Source of the DNA: Anaerolineaceae bacterium
GTDB lineage: Bacteria > Chloroflexota > Anaerolineae > Aggregatilineales > Phototrophicaceae
NCBI GenBank assembly: GCA_002699585.1
Contig: PABP01000009.1
Coordinates: 731,750-795,749, forward strand
Length of the DNA stretch: 64,000 nucleotides
Direction: 5' to 3'
Below the pieces are notes generated by a model that was not told the origin of the DNA, ran no database searches, and saw only the letters and a list, made by a program, of their open reading frames with translations. Below are positions 43,246-52,073 of the stretch, piece after piece. The position numbers and the translations under genes were made by a program. The stretch's first letter is position 1; the number at the start of each line of letters is the position of its first letter.

Positions 43246-44967
43246 TTACATGCGTTCCGGGGCGCTCATACCCATCAGGTCCAGCACCCGCTTGAATATA
43301 ATGCGGGCAGCGTGATAAAAGCGCAAGCGAGCACGGGTCACATCTTCAGGAATGCCTTCGCCAATGGCCCGGACGTTGTCATAAATGGGATGGAAGGTTC
43401 CGGCCAGTTCCTGCGCGTAAAAGGCGATTTTGTGCGGCTCATACAATTTGGCCGATGCTTCGATCACTTCGCCCATTTCCAGCGCTTTACGGATGAATGC
43501 CAATTCTTCATCGTCCAACAGGTTGATGTCGGCGCCCTCGTCACTCAGGCCCCGCGCCTCTGCTTCGCGTTCGATGCCACAGCAGCGCACATGCGCATTC
43601 TGAATGTAATAGACTGGGTTGTCGTTGCTCTGCTTGACGACTTCCTCAACGTTGAAATTAAGGTGTGAACCCGGGCTGCGCGCCAGCATATGATAGCGGA
43701 TAGCATCGGCGCTGGTCATTTCGACCAGTTCATCCAGCGTATCGTAGACGCCGCGCCGCGTGCTCATCTTGATCTCTTCTAGTTCGCCCGTTTCCGGGTT
43801 TTCCCGCACAGCCCGCACCATCTGGTTGATAATCACATGAATGCCGGACGGGTCCATGCCCAGCGCTTCGATACCCATCTGCACGACCTTATACTGCTGG
43901 CCATGATCGGCCCCCAGCACATTCACCATGATGTCGAAGCCGCGCTCGATTTTGTTCTTATGGTAGGCGATGTCTGGCAGGGTATAGGTCGGTACACCAT
44001 CGCTCTTGACCATCACGCGGTCTTTTTCATCACCAAACTTTGTCGTGCGGAACCAGATAGCCGGGTCCAGGTTGGCGGCTTTGGCTTTTTCCTCATCGGT
44101 TGCGCCTTCCCATTCGGACGCTTTATAGGTGTAGCCGCGTGTCTCTAGCTCTTCGAGTACATTCCAGATGGAGCCATCCTGGAACAAACTGTCCTCGTTG
44201 AAGAAGTTATCATGCACGATGCCGATCTGTGCCAATGTCGCCCGGATCCACTCGAACATTTTGGCTTCCGCGAATTCCTTAAAAGGCTTCCAGTCAGCAT
44301 CGACCAGCTTATCGCCCTCTTTTTCGGCCATTTCCTTGGCGAAGTCGATCAGGTACTCGCCCTGGTAGCCGCCTTCCGGCAGCGATACATCCTGGCCGAG
44401 CGCCTGCAAGTAGCGCGCTTTCAGACTTTTGCCGAGCATGACCATCTGCATACCGGCGTTGTTGAAGTAATACTCGCGCTGGACATCAAACCCGGCAGCT
44501 TCTAGCAAACGGGCCATCGTATCGCCGATGATGCCGCCCCGGCTGCGCCCAATCGTAATCGGGCCGCTGGGGTTGGCGCTGACGAACTCCACCTGCGCTT
44601 TGCGACCTGTGCCCAGGTCCAGCGAGAAGTAGCCTTCACCGTCAGCGATGATCTGTTCGATTTGCTGCCGCAGCCAATCCTGGCTCAGCGTAAAGTTGAT
44701 GAACCCCGGTCCCGCGATTTCGACATCGGCCACGAATGCGGCTTCTGGTAGGTGCTTCACAATCGCTTCAGCGATGTCGCGCGGTTTTTTCTTGGCGACT
44801 TTAGATAGTGCCATCGCTACCGGGCAGGCATAATCGCCCTGACCATCGCGTTTGGTTGGCCCAATCGGAATTTCAGGAATCTCAAATTCTGGTAAATCAC
44901 CTGCGGCCTGGGCCGCTTGGATCGCTGTCTCGATAAGGTTAGCGTGTAACTCTGGGAGCAATTTCAC
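43246..44967 (-). CDS. argS: Arginyl-tRNA synthetase with altered HIGH motif
   Basis: ArgRS attaches arginine to its tRNA. The order is an N-terminal additional domain (KLLPELHANLIETAIQAAQA), then a class I Rossmann core with VEFVSANPSGPITIGRSRGG near residue 113 and REYYFNNAGMQM after it. The KMSKS equivalent is IKMSTRRGVYDTLDE near 410, and a C-terminal anticodon-binding helical domain ends DLMGMSAPERM. The HIGH signature reads T-I-G-R, with both His positions changed, though the rest of the motif is intact. The frame opens at a TTG at 45021; the GTG at 44967 matches the family start and gives 573 residues. Confidence 0.94.
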   Translation of the reverse strand: MKLLPELHANLIETAIQAAQAAGDLPEFEIPEIPIGPTKRDGQGDYACPVAMALSKVAKKKPRDIAEAIVKHLPEAAFVADVEIAGPGFINFTLSQDWLRQQIEQIIADGEGYFSLDLGTGRKAQVEFVSANPSGPITIGRSRGGIIGDTMARLLEAAGFDVQREYYFNNAGMQMVMLGKSLKARYLQALGQDVSLPEGGYQGEYLIDFAKEMAEKEGDKLVDADWKPFKEFAEAKMFEWIRATLAQIGIVHDNFFNEDSLFQDGSIWNVLEELETRGYTYKASEWEGATDEEKAKAANLDPAIWFRTTKFGDEKDRVMVKSDGVPTYTLPDIAYHKNKIERGFDIMVNVLGADHGQQYKVVQMGIEALGMDPSGIHVIINQMVRAVRENPETGELEEIKMSTRRGVYDTLDELVEMTSADAIRYHMLARSPGSHLNFNVEEVVKQSNDNPVYYIQNAHVRCCGIEREAEARGLSDEGADINLLDDEELAFIRKALEMGEVIEASAKLYEPHKIAFYAQELAGTFHPIYDNVRAIGEGIPEDVTRARLRFYHAARIIFKRVLDLMGMSAPERM

Positions 44968-45067
44968 AGTGGACTTGCCTTGATTTGTCTCTTGGATATG
45001 GAATGGGGCAGATTGTAACAAAAGGGCGTTTATAAAGGTATCCCAGGCTTGATGCCTGTTTGGTGGG

Positions 45068-45907
45068 CTACGTAGCGCGTAGGACCTCGATTACACCCTC
45101 ATCGGCAGTCGGCATCCCCAGATTGCAATTGCTGCATTGCCAGCCCGCAGCTTGGGGGACGATTGTTTGCTGCTGGCAGCGTGGGCAGATCATAGACTCA
45201 TGGGCAGGCATCGCCCCAATAAAGTCCGATTCCCCGCCTTTTTGTGCCCATACGAGGTCATAGTCCGTATGCCACACATGGAACGTCGCGCCGACGATAC
45301 CGCGCTCGCTTAGCATATCGGCCATTTCGGATTCATCCCACAGTCGCCCCGGCATATACGTATTGACGCGCCGCGTCGTCAGCAGCAGGCCGCCCGGTCG
45401 CAGCACGCGGATGATCTCATCCAGTCCGGCTTCTGGCTGCGGCATAAACTCCAGCGCTTCCATACACGACACCACGTCGAAGCTATCATCCGGGAAAGGT
45501 AGATCGGTGCCATCGGCCCATAGCAGCGTAACATACTCATCGAAGTGCTCGTTAGCAATTTTTTCCGCCGCCCGTGCGATCATCTTGCGACTGCGTTCTA
45601 CGCCGATGATGTGTCCCTCAAAGCGGGCATGTTGACACAGCGCCAGCGGCATGCGGCCTGTGCCCGTCGCGACATCTAGCACCAACGGGTCCGTCGCTGG
45701 GATCTTGGCCAAAAGCGGTTGCGCCAGATAAATATGCTCTTCGACATCATCATACTGCTTGATGTTGTCATAGCGGCTGGCGTAGACATCATACAGCCAG
45801 ATGACGACGCGCTTGCCCAGGTAAACGCCTTCGGTATCGATCAACAGCCACCAGGCTGCAAAGCCCACGATGAAGATCAGGACCAGCGCTGTCACCAGCG
45901 GACTCAT
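45068..45907 (-). CDS. Membrane-anchored SAM-dependent methyltransferase with C-terminal zinc ribbon
   Basis: Starting at the ATG at 45907, which overlaps the epimerase stop by 4 bases, the protein has one N-terminal membrane helix (about residues 3-22). The methyltransferase domain follows with VLDVATGTGRMPLALCQHA near 75, IGVERSRKMIARAAEKIA and DSFDVVSCMEALEFMPQPEA near 140. The C-terminus carries ICPRCQQQTIV and WQCSNCNLGMP, a four-cysteine zinc ribbon. The substrate is unknown. The link with an NAD epimerase and argS in one minus-strand run does not clearly point to a pathway. Confidence 0.8.
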   Translation of the reverse strand: MSPLVTALVLIFIVGFAAWWLLIDTEGVYLGKRVVIWLYDVYASRYDNIKQYDDVEEHIYLAQPLLAKIPATDPLVLDVATGTGRMPLALCQHARFEGHIIGVERSRKMIARAAEKIANEHFDEYVTLLWADGTDLPFPDDSFDVVSCMEALEFMPQPEAGLDEIIRVLRPGGLLLTTRRVNTYMPGRLWDESEMADMLSERGIVGATFHVWHTDYDLVWAQKGGESDFIGAMPAHESMICPRCQQQTIVPQAAGWQCSNCNLGMPTADEGVIEVLRAT

Positions 45908-46896
45908 TTTAGAAGGCCTTCTTCCTGTAGATAGGGCACGCAGCGATTGACGCCATCTTCCAGGCTGACCTGCGGCTGCCAATCCAAGAGACGCTTGGCC
46001 TTTTCTGTGGAATACATGGTTTCGCCGATCATCTGGTCAATTAGTGCGGGCAATCCTTGCGGTTCACCGCGTAGTTTGAGGAAAAATTCAATTACCGGGG
46101 CGGCGATAATCGCCACGCTTTCCGGGATGCCCAGCCAGCGGTGGTGCCCCGCCAGCCGTTGATACTGTCCCATGAATTCGCGCCATGTCGGCGAGGGGTT
46201 CGGCGCGCAGTTGAAGGCTTCGCCAACTGCCGCCGGATGTGTCGCCAGCACAGTCATCAGATCGACCACATCATCGACGTAAATCGGGAAGCAGTTGCCT
46301 TCCCCCTGGCCGATGAAAATCGTCGGTTTGCGTTTTGCTAGTGAAAAGAATTGCTTTGTCCAGAAGGTGCTGCGCGGCCCATAAATCATGCTGGGCCGGA
46401 TGATACTATAAGCCAGGTCATGGGCTTCTGCGATTTGCTTGAGGGCTGCTTCTGCCAGCGATTTGGTGCGATTGTAAGGCGGCGCGCCCGGTAACTGCGG
46501 TCGATCTTCCGTGACAGTGCCCTGGTTGCGATAACCATATACGGAAACCGTGCTGACATGCACCAGTCGTTCGACGCCAGCCTGGGCAGCAGCTAACGCG
46601 ACGTTGCGCGTACCCTCAACGTTGACTTCTCGCTGCTGTTCCAGATTGCCGAATGCAATCGCCGCTACATGGAAAACAACGTCCACGCCGTGCATATGCG
46701 CTTCTAGGCTGGCCACATCGCTGACGTCGCCTGTGACAATGTCGACCGAATCTAGGTCACGGATGTAGTCTGCACGGGCCGGATTACGCGCCAGCGCCTT
46801 GACCTGTGCGCCTTCTTTTGCCAGCCGATGCACCAGTGCGCCACCCAAAAAGCCAGTCGCGCCAGTCACGAATACGGTCTTGCCTGCTAACGACAT
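45904..46896 (-). CDS. NAD-dependent epimerase/dehydratase (extended SDR)
   Basis: The cofactor-binding loop VFVTGATGFLGGALVHRLAKE opens the protein. VDVVFHVAAIAFG is near 73, HVSTVSVYGYRNQG with the catalytic Ser/Thr is near 117, and PYNRTKSLAEAALKQIAEAH (Y-x-x-x-K) is near 142. The 330 residues and motifs fit the extended SDRs acting on sugar nucleotides or sterol-like substrates (3-beta-HSD-like branch). A sugar-nucleotide substrate cannot be shown. It overlaps the following methyltransferase gene by 4 bases. Confidence 0.88.
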   Translation of the reverse strand: MSLAGKTVFVTGATGFLGGALVHRLAKEGAQVKALARNPARADYIRDLDSVDIVTGDVSDVASLEAHMHGVDVVFHVAAIAFGNLEQQREVNVEGTRNVALAAAQAGVERLVHVSTVSVYGYRNQGTVTEDRPQLPGAPPYNRTKSLAEAALKQIAEAHDLAYSIIRPSMIYGPRSTFWTKQFFSLAKRKPTIFIGQGEGNCFPIYVDDVVDLMTVLATHPAAVGEAFNCAPNPSPTWREFMGQYQRLAGHHRWLGIPESVAIIAAPVIEFFLKLRGEPQGLPALIDQMIGETMYSTEKAKRLLDWQPQVSLEDGVNRCVPYLQEEGLLK

Positions 46897-46980
46897 AAAT
46901 CCCCCTCAACTGACTCACTCATTTTATGGGTGACAATCCCCTTGTGGGAGCATGCGGGTAAAACCCTCGTCATCTATAGA

Positions 46981-48051
46981 CTAGATAGGCTTGGTGGCTT
47001 TGACGACCAGATATTTCTCATTGGCGCCCAGCACCTCCACCGAGCGAAAATGTTCTTCAGCAATTTGCTCATAGCGCAAAAAGGCATTCGCCACCCAGAT
47101 CAGTGCCCCATCTTTTTTGAGATGCTTACTAGCTTCCCGGATGATGCGATGGGCCACATTGGTCGTCACATCGAATTTTTCATGGAAAGGTGGGTTCGTC
47201 AGGATGAGGTCGAAGGGTTGGCTATCTAGGGCGCTGAAAACATCGCTGGCCAGCACTTGCGCGTTGTCGATGCCGTTATGCTTGAGTGTTGCCTCGCTGC
47301 ACTCGACAGCCAGTAAATTGTTGTCGATTAGCGTCACATGCTCGGCGAATGCCGCTGCACTCGCTCCGATAACACCTGTGCCACAACCGACATCCAGTAC
47401 CCGCTTGCCTTCGGCTACTGTCGCCAGATCGACCGTTTCCAGCAGCAGTTGTGTGCCTTCATCCAGCTCTTGCCAGCTAAAGACTCCCGGCATAGTCCCG
47501 ACCGTCAGCGAACGGCCATCGGGCAGATTGAACGTGCGCTGTTGCATATGCGTCGGGTCGGCACCCCAATCCGATGGATAACGCTTGGCGGTCGGCTTGC
47601 GAATACCACCCACGCGGTGGCGCTTCTTGTAGATCAATGTATTGACTTCGCCAAATAGGTCAGCCGCATCTTTCAGGACGCTTTTTGCGCCGCCTTTGGT
47701 CGGCCCGCAGACATAGATCATACCGTTCTCAGCTAGCGATTGTGCCGCTGACCACAACTGCGCCCGTGCCACATCGCGGCCTTTCGGCACAAAGATAATG
47801 ACCTTGTCATACTGTGCTTGCCCTTCTGGGAACACGGAGCGATGTACGGTCATATTATCTAGCGAGGGCAGCGCATGTAGGTGGCTGTAGTCCAGGTCAT
47901 ACACATCCAGTTGAGCCACCTTATTCGCCAATTGACGCAGCAAAGCAAATGGCTCAGCGGTCAGGCTCAAGACGCGGTCATCAGCCCCAAATTGGGCGAC
48001 TTCCTGGAGTAAAGTGGTGCTAATCGAAACGGAATCGGTTGCTTTTACCAT
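46981..48051 (-). CDS. RsmC/RlmG-like rRNA (guanine-N2) methyltransferase
   Basis: The C-terminal half is a methyltransferase small (MTS) domain: GKRVLDVGCGTGVIGASAAA near residue 210, a short VTLIDNNLLAVECSEATL stretch, and the catalytic N-P-P-F in LILTNPPFHEKFDV near 279. The N-terminal half is a degenerate methyltransferase-like domain (GADDRVLSLTAEPFALLRQL), the two-domain plan of RsmC and RlmG. These enzymes methylate the N2 of guanine in 16S or 23S rRNA; which base is modified here is not decided by sequence. It directly abuts the stop of the ABC exporter gene. Confidence 0.82.
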   Translation of the reverse strand: MVKATDSVSISTTLLQEVAQFGADDRVLSLTAEPFALLRQLANKVAQLDVYDLDYSHLHALPSLDNMTVHRSVFPEGQAQYDKVIIFVPKGRDVARAQLWSAAQSLAENGMIYVCGPTKGGAKSVLKDAADLFGEVNTLIYKKRHRVGGIRKPTAKRYPSDWGADPTHMQQRTFNLPDGRSLTVGTMPGVFSWQELDEGTQLLLETVDLATVAEGKRVLDVGCGTGVIGASAAAFAEHVTLIDNNLLAVECSEATLKHNGIDNAQVLASDVFSALDSQPFDLILTNPPFHEKFDVTTNVAHRIIREASKHLKKDGALIWVANAFLRYEQIAEEHFRSVEVLGANEKYLVVKATKPI

Positions 48052-49863
48052 CTAATTTGCCTCAGTTGCCAGCAGGTCGGCATTACGGAACTGCATATCG
48101 TACAGTCGCGCGTATAGGCCGTTGTTGGCCATTAGTTCGTCATGTGTGCCCAGCTCAACGATGTTTCCGGCTTCGATCACCGCAATGCGATGCGCGACCC
48201 GTACCGTGCTCAGTCGATGGGCGATAATCAAGGTCGTGCGATCTTGCATCAAGCGCCCCAGCGCCTCTTGCACCAGATGTTCGCTTTCATTGTCCAGGCT
48301 GCTGGTAGCTTCGTCCAATAGCAAGATGCGCGGATCTTTCAAAATAGCACGGGCGATAGCGACGCGCTGTCGCTGCCCACCACTCAGCTTGACCCCGCGC
48401 TCCCCGACCAGCGTGTCGTATTGTTTGGGCAGCGCCATGATGAACTCATGGGCGTTGGCCGCTGCCGCTGCTGCCATCATCTCGTCTTCGCTGGCATCCA
48501 GACGCCCATACAGGATATTGTCGCGTATCGTTCCACCAAATAGCAGCGTTTCCTGCGGCACGATGCCGATATGCTCGCGCAGGCTTTCCTGGGCGATTTC
48601 GCGGACATCCGTGCCATCCACCCGGACAGCGCCATGCTGTACATCATAAAACCGTGGAATCAGGTTGAAGATCGTGCTCTTACCAGAACCGCTTGGACCA
48701 ACCAGCGCCACAATCTCGCCCGGTGCGACGTCCAGTGAAATATCGTGCAGTACGTCGAGGTCCTCCTCATAGGCGAAGCGTGCATTATCCAATGTGATGC
48801 GGCCTTCGACGCGATTTAAATGTTGGGCATTAGGAGCATCTTCCACATCCGGCGCAGAATCCAACAGGTAGAATACGCGCTTAGATGCGCCCAATGCTTC
48901 CTGGAAGGTGGCATACAGCCGCACCAGTGAGGCGAAGTTGGCCGCCACAGTCAGCCCATAGATCAGGAACGAAATCAGCGCGCCGCCCGTCAGCCGCCCA
49001 TCGAGCACTTCACGACCACCGAACCACAGCACCAGTGATAGGCCACCGAAGCCCATGAACGCCACAAATGGGCCAAACACGGCCCGTATCCGCAGCAGCT
49101 TAACAGTCGCGTCAAAGGCTTCCTGGATAGCACCCCGATAACGGCCCTTTTCATAGGGTTCTCTAGCGAAGCTCTTGACCTCGCGTATGTTCTGGAAAAC
49201 TTCCTCGGCGACGATCGTCGCCTCCGCAATGCGCTCCTGTACGCGCTCGCTGTAGCGCCGAAACCCCAATCCGAAGAACAGACTGACGAACACAGTGATT
49301 GGCACCATGACTAGGATGAACAGGCTCAAGCGCCAATTGATAACGAACATGATCGTGATAGCCCCAACCATCGTCAATGACTGTGATAAGAGCTGAGTCA
49401 GGCTGCTCGTTAGGGCGCTTTGCATGCGCCCCACATCGTTCGACATGCGGCTGATGAGTTCGCCCACGCGCGTATTGGCGAAGAATCCCAGCGAAAAGCT
49501 CAGTAGCCGATTGTAAAGCGCTACACGAATGTCCATCACCACGCGCTCACCCGCATAATTGGTGGCGTATGTTTCGACTAGCGACGTCAGCGACCGCAGC
49601 AAAAATACAGCCAGCAGCAGCAGCGTGATCTGGTCAAGCAGGGCAAGATCGCGTTGTTCCAATACGCTGTCGACGACTTGCTGGATGACTGCCGGGAACA
49701 CCAGCCCCAAGACGGAACTCATCACCAGCGCGACGATAGCAATGGCCAACCAGCCAAGGTAGGGTCGTATATAGCTGACTAACCGTCGCCATTGCACCGG
49801 GACGTCGGGTGTGAAAACTTCTTGCGAAAGACGACGGCGTCGGAAATTTCGCATGATACCCAT
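48052..49863 (-). CDS. ABC exporter, fused permease and ATPase
   Basis: The protein combines a six-helix transmembrane domain (about residues 30-320) with an ATPase domain (about 355-595). Walker A is ALVGPSGSGKSTIFNLIPRF near 387, the signature is KLSGGQRQRVAIARAILKD near 490, and Walker B is ILLLDEATSSLDNE after it. The H-loop is LIIAHRLSTVRVA. It should act as a homodimer or with a partner to export lipids, drugs or peptides. No peptidase domain is present. It begins a minus-strand run of six genes ending at dcd. Confidence 0.93.
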   Translation of the reverse strand: MGIMRNFRRRRLSQEVFTPDVPVQWRRLVSYIRPYLGWLAIAIVALVMSSVLGLVFPAVIQQVVDSVLEQRDLALLDQITLLLLAVFLLRSLTSLVETYATNYAGERVVMDIRVALYNRLLSFSLGFFANTRVGELISRMSNDVGRMQSALTSSLTQLLSQSLTMVGAITIMFVINWRLSLFILVMVPITVFVSLFFGLGFRRYSERVQERIAEATIVAEEVFQNIREVKSFAREPYEKGRYRGAIQEAFDATVKLLRIRAVFGPFVAFMGFGGLSLVLWFGGREVLDGRLTGGALISFLIYGLTVAANFASLVRLYATFQEALGASKRVFYLLDSAPDVEDAPNAQHLNRVEGRITLDNARFAYEEDLDVLHDISLDVAPGEIVALVGPSGSGKSTIFNLIPRFYDVQHGAVRVDGTDVREIAQESLREHIGIVPQETLLFGGTIRDNILYGRLDASEDEMMAAAAAANAHEFIMALPKQYDTLVGERGVKLSGGQRQRVAIARAILKDPRILLLDEATSSLDNESEHLVQEALGRLMQDRTTLIIAHRLSTVRVAHRIAVIEAGNIVELGTHDELMANNGLYARLYDMQFRNADLLATEAN

Positions 49864-50041
49864 AGTGGTTTATCCTGCTTCGCGTAACGATTTAATGTAA
49901 GTATTGGCGGGTTAATGATCTGTAACGATTGTACTCGCCTTAGGCTATCACATCATGGGGCGATTTCGAGAGTGCAATCAACACTCTGATATTCTTCTTA
50001 CTGTGTAATCTATTACTTAATCGACGGATCTATGCGCTTTG

Positions 50042-50947
50042 TTATGCTGATTGCATCATGCTAATGACGACGCCCTGGGTATCCATCGGCAGCACCCGCA
50101 CCTGCGCTGGAATCCGAATATTCTCGAAGGCGATTTCGATGGCTTCTGCGATGCGATCATGATGATCCTGCGCCAGGAAGACCATCGCGGGGCCACCGCC
50201 GCTGGTCGTCACGCCCAGCGCTCCCGCCAATCGTGCGACTTCTGCCACATGGGCAAAGCCGCCAATACGCCGCTGTATGGCATCGTTCATAATGCCTTTT
50301 TGCAGTGTTGCTACCAGCGCAGGCAAATTCCCTTCACCAAAGGCGTCGATCAGGATAGGCAGACTGTGTAAACTGGCCAGCATATCAGCCATCTGCACCC
50401 GTTCTGGCATTCGAGGACGTTCAAAGCTTTCATCAAGGCGTATCGCGACGATCAGCTTAAACGGTGACAGCGCCAATGAACGATACATCACCCGGTCGCC
50501 ATCGTAAGCGTGGGCTGCCAAGCCGCCTACAATCGATGTAATCGCATGGTCGGGCCGTTGGGTAGCCGCTGCCGCTAACTGGATCAGTTGGGATCGATCA
50601 TATGGATTATCTAGCAGGTTGTTGCCACCGATGATGCCTGCCGTCATAAAGGCCTGCTCCGCGCCCAGCCCGCTATTCAACGGAATATCATTGTGGATGC
50701 GGATCGTTATGCCCTGTGGTGCGCGCTCAAACGCCTGGAAGATACGCATCATGCCCAGCACCACCGGATGCCGCAAGCCCATTGCATAACTGCCTGCACC
50801 TTCGCCAGATGTCTCGACGATTAATTTGTCATCATCGCGCGGGGTGATTTCCACCTGCGTATACAGGCCCAGGGCCAGGCCCAGCGTGCGTAAATTGGGG
50901 CCGAAGTCCGTCATGGTGGCGGGTAGCCGAATTTTGATCTTTCGCAA
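50042..50947 (-). CDS. thrB: Homoserine kinase (GHMP family)
   Basis: The kinase phosphorylates homoserine on the way to threonine. The family features are LPATMTDFGPNLRTLGLAL at the start, PLNSGLGAEQAFMTAGIIGG near residue 92 (the ATP-binding motif), and GALGVTTSGGGPAMVFLA near 255. The usual G-L-G-S-S of the ATP loop reads G-L-G-A-E here, a marked change that may affect nucleotide binding. A frame starts at 50974, but the TTG at 50947 has AAAGGGA five bases before it; it gives 301 residues, the normal size. No other threonine genes lie in the window. Another GHMP kinase cannot be excluded. Confidence 0.82.
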   Translation of the reverse strand: MRKIKIRLPATMTDFGPNLRTLGLALGLYTQVEITPRDDDKLIVETSGEGAGSYAMGLRHPVVLGMMRIFQAFERAPQGITIRIHNDIPLNSGLGAEQAFMTAGIIGGNNLLDNPYDRSQLIQLAAAATQRPDHAITSIVGGLAAHAYDGDRVMYRSLALSPFKLIVAIRLDESFERPRMPERVQMADMLASLHSLPILIDAFGEGNLPALVATLQKGIMNDAIQRRIGGFAHVAEVARLAGALGVTTSGGGPAMVFLAQDHHDRIAEAIEIAFENIRIPAQVRVLPMDTQGVVISMMQSA

Positions 50948-51014
50948 GGGGTTCCCTTTGGCGCATATCGGCACTCAGTTGATTTTACAGTTGGATCTGG
51001 CGTAGGGCCACTGA

Positions 51015-52028
51015 TTAGAGTTGAACCACCGGAAGCACAAAGGTCACGCTGGTGCCTTCATCGAAATTGCTCGATGCCCACATATCACCACCATGTCGCT
51101 GGATAATCGTCCGCGCAGTTGTCAGGCCTAGTCCGCTGCCAGGGATTGCATTGACGCGCGCATCCCGGCTGCGATACATCCGGTTGAAAATGCTTTCCAG
51201 TTCATCGTCGCTAATGCCGATGCCCTGGTCGGCCACACTGCAATACAAATCGGTGACATCGCCCCAGGCATGGATGGCAACCGGATGCTCTGCATGCGAA
51301 TACAAAATGGCATTGGATAGCATATTTTCGATGACGATTTGCAGCCGTTCCGGGTCGCCCATGACCACGGGTAGCGGCGTCTGTAGCGACGTTGCAATGC
51401 TGATGTCGTGCTGTCGTGCCACCACGTGCATATTCGTCACAGCCGCTTTGATGGTATCATCCAACCGAATCGGCAAGTGACGTAGCGGCATACCTGCTTC
51501 AACCCATGCCAGGTCCACAAGTGGCCCGACCACGTTTTGCAGCTTGTCACTGGTATCGTGCAACCGCTGCAAAAAGCGATCCTGATGCTCATTGAGATCC
51601 CCATAGCGTCGGATGAGGTCCGCGAACCCCGTAATGGCGGAAATGGGACTGCGCAGGTCATGTACGATGGCTTGCGTCAATGCCGAACGCCGCGTTTCCA
51701 GCTCACGCTGTTCGGTGACATCCCGTAGTAGCACCACTCTTTCGCCCGTTTCGACAGTCGTAGCGATGCCCTCTGCTAACCGCCGCCGGGGTAGCCGCAC
51801 ATCGAGCTGCTGCGTACCGTCCCGTTGCAGCAAATTGAGCAGGGCATGGTTGCTCTTGAAGGCTTGGCGATAGTTTTTTCCTGTCAGGGCTTCCGGTGAG
51901 GTACTCAGCATAGCGGCCGCCGCTGGATTAGCATGCGTCAATTGCTCGTCTTTGGCAATCAGGATGCCTTCGCCGCTGCTTCGAAACAGGAATTCAAATA
52001 AGGTGGCTGTGTTGACGGCTTGTGTCAT
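51015..52028 (-). CDS. Soluble PAS-type sensor histidine kinase
   Basis: An N-terminal PAS domain covers about residues 5-115. The dimerisation helix has ALTQAIVHDLRSPISAITGF with the phosphoacceptor His near 142. The HATPase has the N box VIENMLSNAILYSHAEHPV near 232, a DQGIGISDDELESIFNRMYR box near 268 and GSGLGLTTARTIIQRHGG near 300. There is no membrane segment. A phosphatase or kinase role cannot be told apart. No response regulator is adjacent, so it is an orphan in this window. Confidence 0.9.
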   Translation of the reverse strand: MTQAVNTATLFEFLFRSSGEGILIAKDEQLTHANPAAAAMLSTSPEALTGKNYRQAFKSNHALLNLLQRDGTQQLDVRLPRRRLAEGIATTVETGERVVLLRDVTEQRELETRRSALTQAIVHDLRSPISAITGFADLIRRYGDLNEHQDRFLQRLHDTSDKLQNVVGPLVDLAWVEAGMPLRHLPIRLDDTIKAAVTNMHVVARQHDISIATSLQTPLPVVMGDPERLQIVIENMLSNAILYSHAEHPVAIHAWGDVTDLYCSVADQGIGISDDELESIFNRMYRSRDARVNAIPGSGLGLTTARTIIQRHGGDMWASSNFDEGTSVTFVLPVVQL

Positions 52029-52073
52029 GACTTCAGCGATCTTCTAAATAGGATAAATATTGAGTCTTATGGT

